Of a stretch of DNA of 64,000 nucleotides, positions 63,077 through 64,000 are shown piece by piece; within the stretch, counting starts at the first letter, position 1; the number at the start of each line of letters is the position of its first letter. The notes under the pieces are model-generated. The model saw only the letters and a program-made list of their open reading frames with translations. It did not search any database and had not been told where the DNA came from. Both the position numbers and the translations under genes were made by a program. Where the stretch lies: positions 372,001-436,000 of the forward strand of contig NZ_JAAMRF010000004.1 of NCBI RefSeq assembly GCF_013522725.1. Direction: 5' to 3'. This DNA is from Stutzerimonas azotifigens. GTDB lineage: Bacteria > Pseudomonadota > Gammaproteobacteria > Pseudomonadales > Pseudomonadaceae.

Positions 63077-64000
63077 TCAAAACGCGAACTGCGCCTCCGG
63101 CATCGCCATGAGGCATTCGGCACCCCCGAGCAAGGCCTCGCGGTGGCCGCTGGCGCGCGGCAGTACGCGTCGCATGTAGAAGCGGGCGCTATGCAGCTTG
63201 GCCTCATAGAAGGCCGCCTCGCCGCTGCCAGCATCCAGCGCCTGCTGTGCAGTGCCGGCCGCCTTCAGCCAGAGCCCGGCCAGCAGGGCGTACGATGAGT
63301 AGTGCAGGAAATCCACCGACACCGCACCGATTTCCTGCGGGTCCTGGACGACACGGGTCAGCACTTCGTCGGTGAGTTCACGCCACTGGATCAGGCGCGC
63401 GCGCACCGGTCCGATGAGGTCGGCTAGCGCCTTGAGGGTTTCCAGCTCGTCGCACAGTGACAGGAATTCGGCCTGAATCGCCTGCAGCTCGGCACCACCG
63501 TCCCCCATCAGCTTGCGGCGGATGTAATCCAGCGCCTGGATGCCGTTAGTACCTTCGTACAGCTGGGTGATGCGGCTGTCGCGCATCAACTGCTCCATGC
63601 CCCATTCGCGGATGTAGCCATGGCCGCCATAGACCTGCACGCCCAGGCTCGCCACTTCCTGGCCCATGTCGGTGAAGAACGCCTTGATGATCGGGATCAA
63701 CAACGCCGCGCGCTTGCCGGCGGCCTTGCGCGCGGCGGCATCCGGATGGCCGTGCTCCAGGTCCAGCTCACGGGCGCAGTAGGCGGCCAGCATGCGGCAG
63801 CCCTCGACCAAGGTCTTCTGGGTCAGCAGCATGCGCCGCACATCCGGATGAACGATGATCGGGTCGGCCGGCTTGTCCGGGTGCGCCACGCCCGACAGCG
63901 CACGCGACTGCAACCGCTCGCGGGCATAGGCGAGCGAACCCTGGTAGGCCTGCTCGGCGATCCCGAGGCCCTGCAACCCGACCTGGAAGCGCGCATCGTT
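63077..64000 (-). CDS. Acyl-CoA dehydrogenase, C-terminal part (runs off the window)
   Basis: The frame is open to the last base, so the 5' part lies outside. The visible 307 residues cover the C-terminal helical half of a long (about 600 aa) acyl-CoA dehydrogenase of the DmdC/FadE-like type. The segment begins N-D-A-R-F-Q-V-G-L-Q. The flavin/active-site region Y-G-G-H-G-Y-I-R-E-W-G-M-E and R-D-S-R-I-T-Q-L-Y-E-G-T-N-G-I-Q are intact. An additional C-terminal helical domain follows. It probably oxidises an acyl-CoA in beta-oxidation or a related degradation route. Confidence 0.93.
   Translation of the reverse strand, partial: NDARFQVGLQGLGIAEQAYQGSLAYARERLQSRALSGVAHPDKPADPIIVHPDVRRMLLTQKTLVEGCRMLAAYCARELDLEHGHPDAAARKAAGKRAALLIPIIKAFFTDMGQEVASLGVQVYGGHGYIREWGMEQLMRDSRITQLYEGTNGIQALDYIRRKLMGDGGAELQAIQAEFLSLCDELETLKALADLIGPVRARLIQWRELTDEVLTRVVQDPQEIGAVSVDFLHYSSYALLAGLWLKAAGTAQQALDAGSGEAAFYEAKLHSARFYMRRVLPRASGHREALLGGAECLMAMPEAQFAF

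Overview
This is a GC-rich chromosomal segment from a gammaproteobacterium of the family Pseudomonadaceae. Gene order and protein sequence point to a Pseudomonas stutzeri-like (Stutzerimonas) organism. From about 8.5 to 45 kb the order follows the Pseudomonas aeruginosa backbone as I remember it: hemE-gltDB-damX-aroBK-pilQPONM / ponA-maeB-nuclease-rpmE-priA-argS-ftsN-hslVU-ubiE-ubiJ-ubiB-hisIE-tatABC-rsmE-dtd-pip. UbiE, GltB, PonA and PilQ read like close Pseudomonas homologues. I saw no tRNA, rRNA, CRISPR array, insertion sequence or prophage.

Region 1 (1-8.1 kb, + strand) is the 3' part of an aryl-polyene (APE)-type pigment cluster. It holds a LolA-like carrier, an MMPL exporter, a DUF3261 lipoprotein, ketosynthase/dehydratase/ketoreductase/ketosynthase (ApeO-P-Q-R type) and a terminal lipoprotein. 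Most of these genes overlap by a few bases, so they look translationally coupled. A 43-codon open frame, coupled at both ends, sits where a full gene might be expected.

Region 2 (8.5-24 kb, mostly - strand) holds hemE, the glutamate synthase pair gltB/gltD, damX-like, aroB, aroK and the type IV pilus alignment/secretin operon pilMNOPQ. It ends at the divergent pilM/ponA promoter region.

Region 3 (24-43 kb) is core housekeeping: peptidoglycan synthesis (ponA), malic enzyme, L31, primosome helicase, ArgRS, an FtsN-like SPOR protein and the HslVU protease. HslVU lies behind a good match to a sigma-32 heat-shock promoter overlapped by a large palindrome. The ubiquinone cluster ubiE-ubiJ-ubiB and the hisI-hisE-tatABC-rsmE run follow. 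The medium-chain polyhydroxyalkanoate operon that lies between the DUF971 gene and ubiE in P. aeruginosa is absent, leaving a 305-bp spacer. A second tatA-like gene after rsmE has lost its start codon.

Region 4 (43-64 kb) is a mosaic of small accessory and metabolic genes. It includes UPF0158, YjbR, dtd/pip, three small lipoproteins (one a lipocalin), DUF924/fbp and glgP, then a Cys-cluster protein, thioesterases, cysQ-nudE and yrfG. It ends with a soluble orphan hybrid histidine kinase with four PAS-like regions, fdhD, a glycine-zipper protein, a GNAT, cardiolipin synthase, an iron alcohol dehydrogenase and a truncated acyl-CoA dehydrogenase running off the end.

No clearly new multi-gene system is evident. 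The most interesting points are regulatory or evolutionary: the coupled mini-ORF in the APE cluster, the start-less tatA copy, a terminator that also encodes a signal peptide, the hslV promoter/palindrome and the missing PHA locus.
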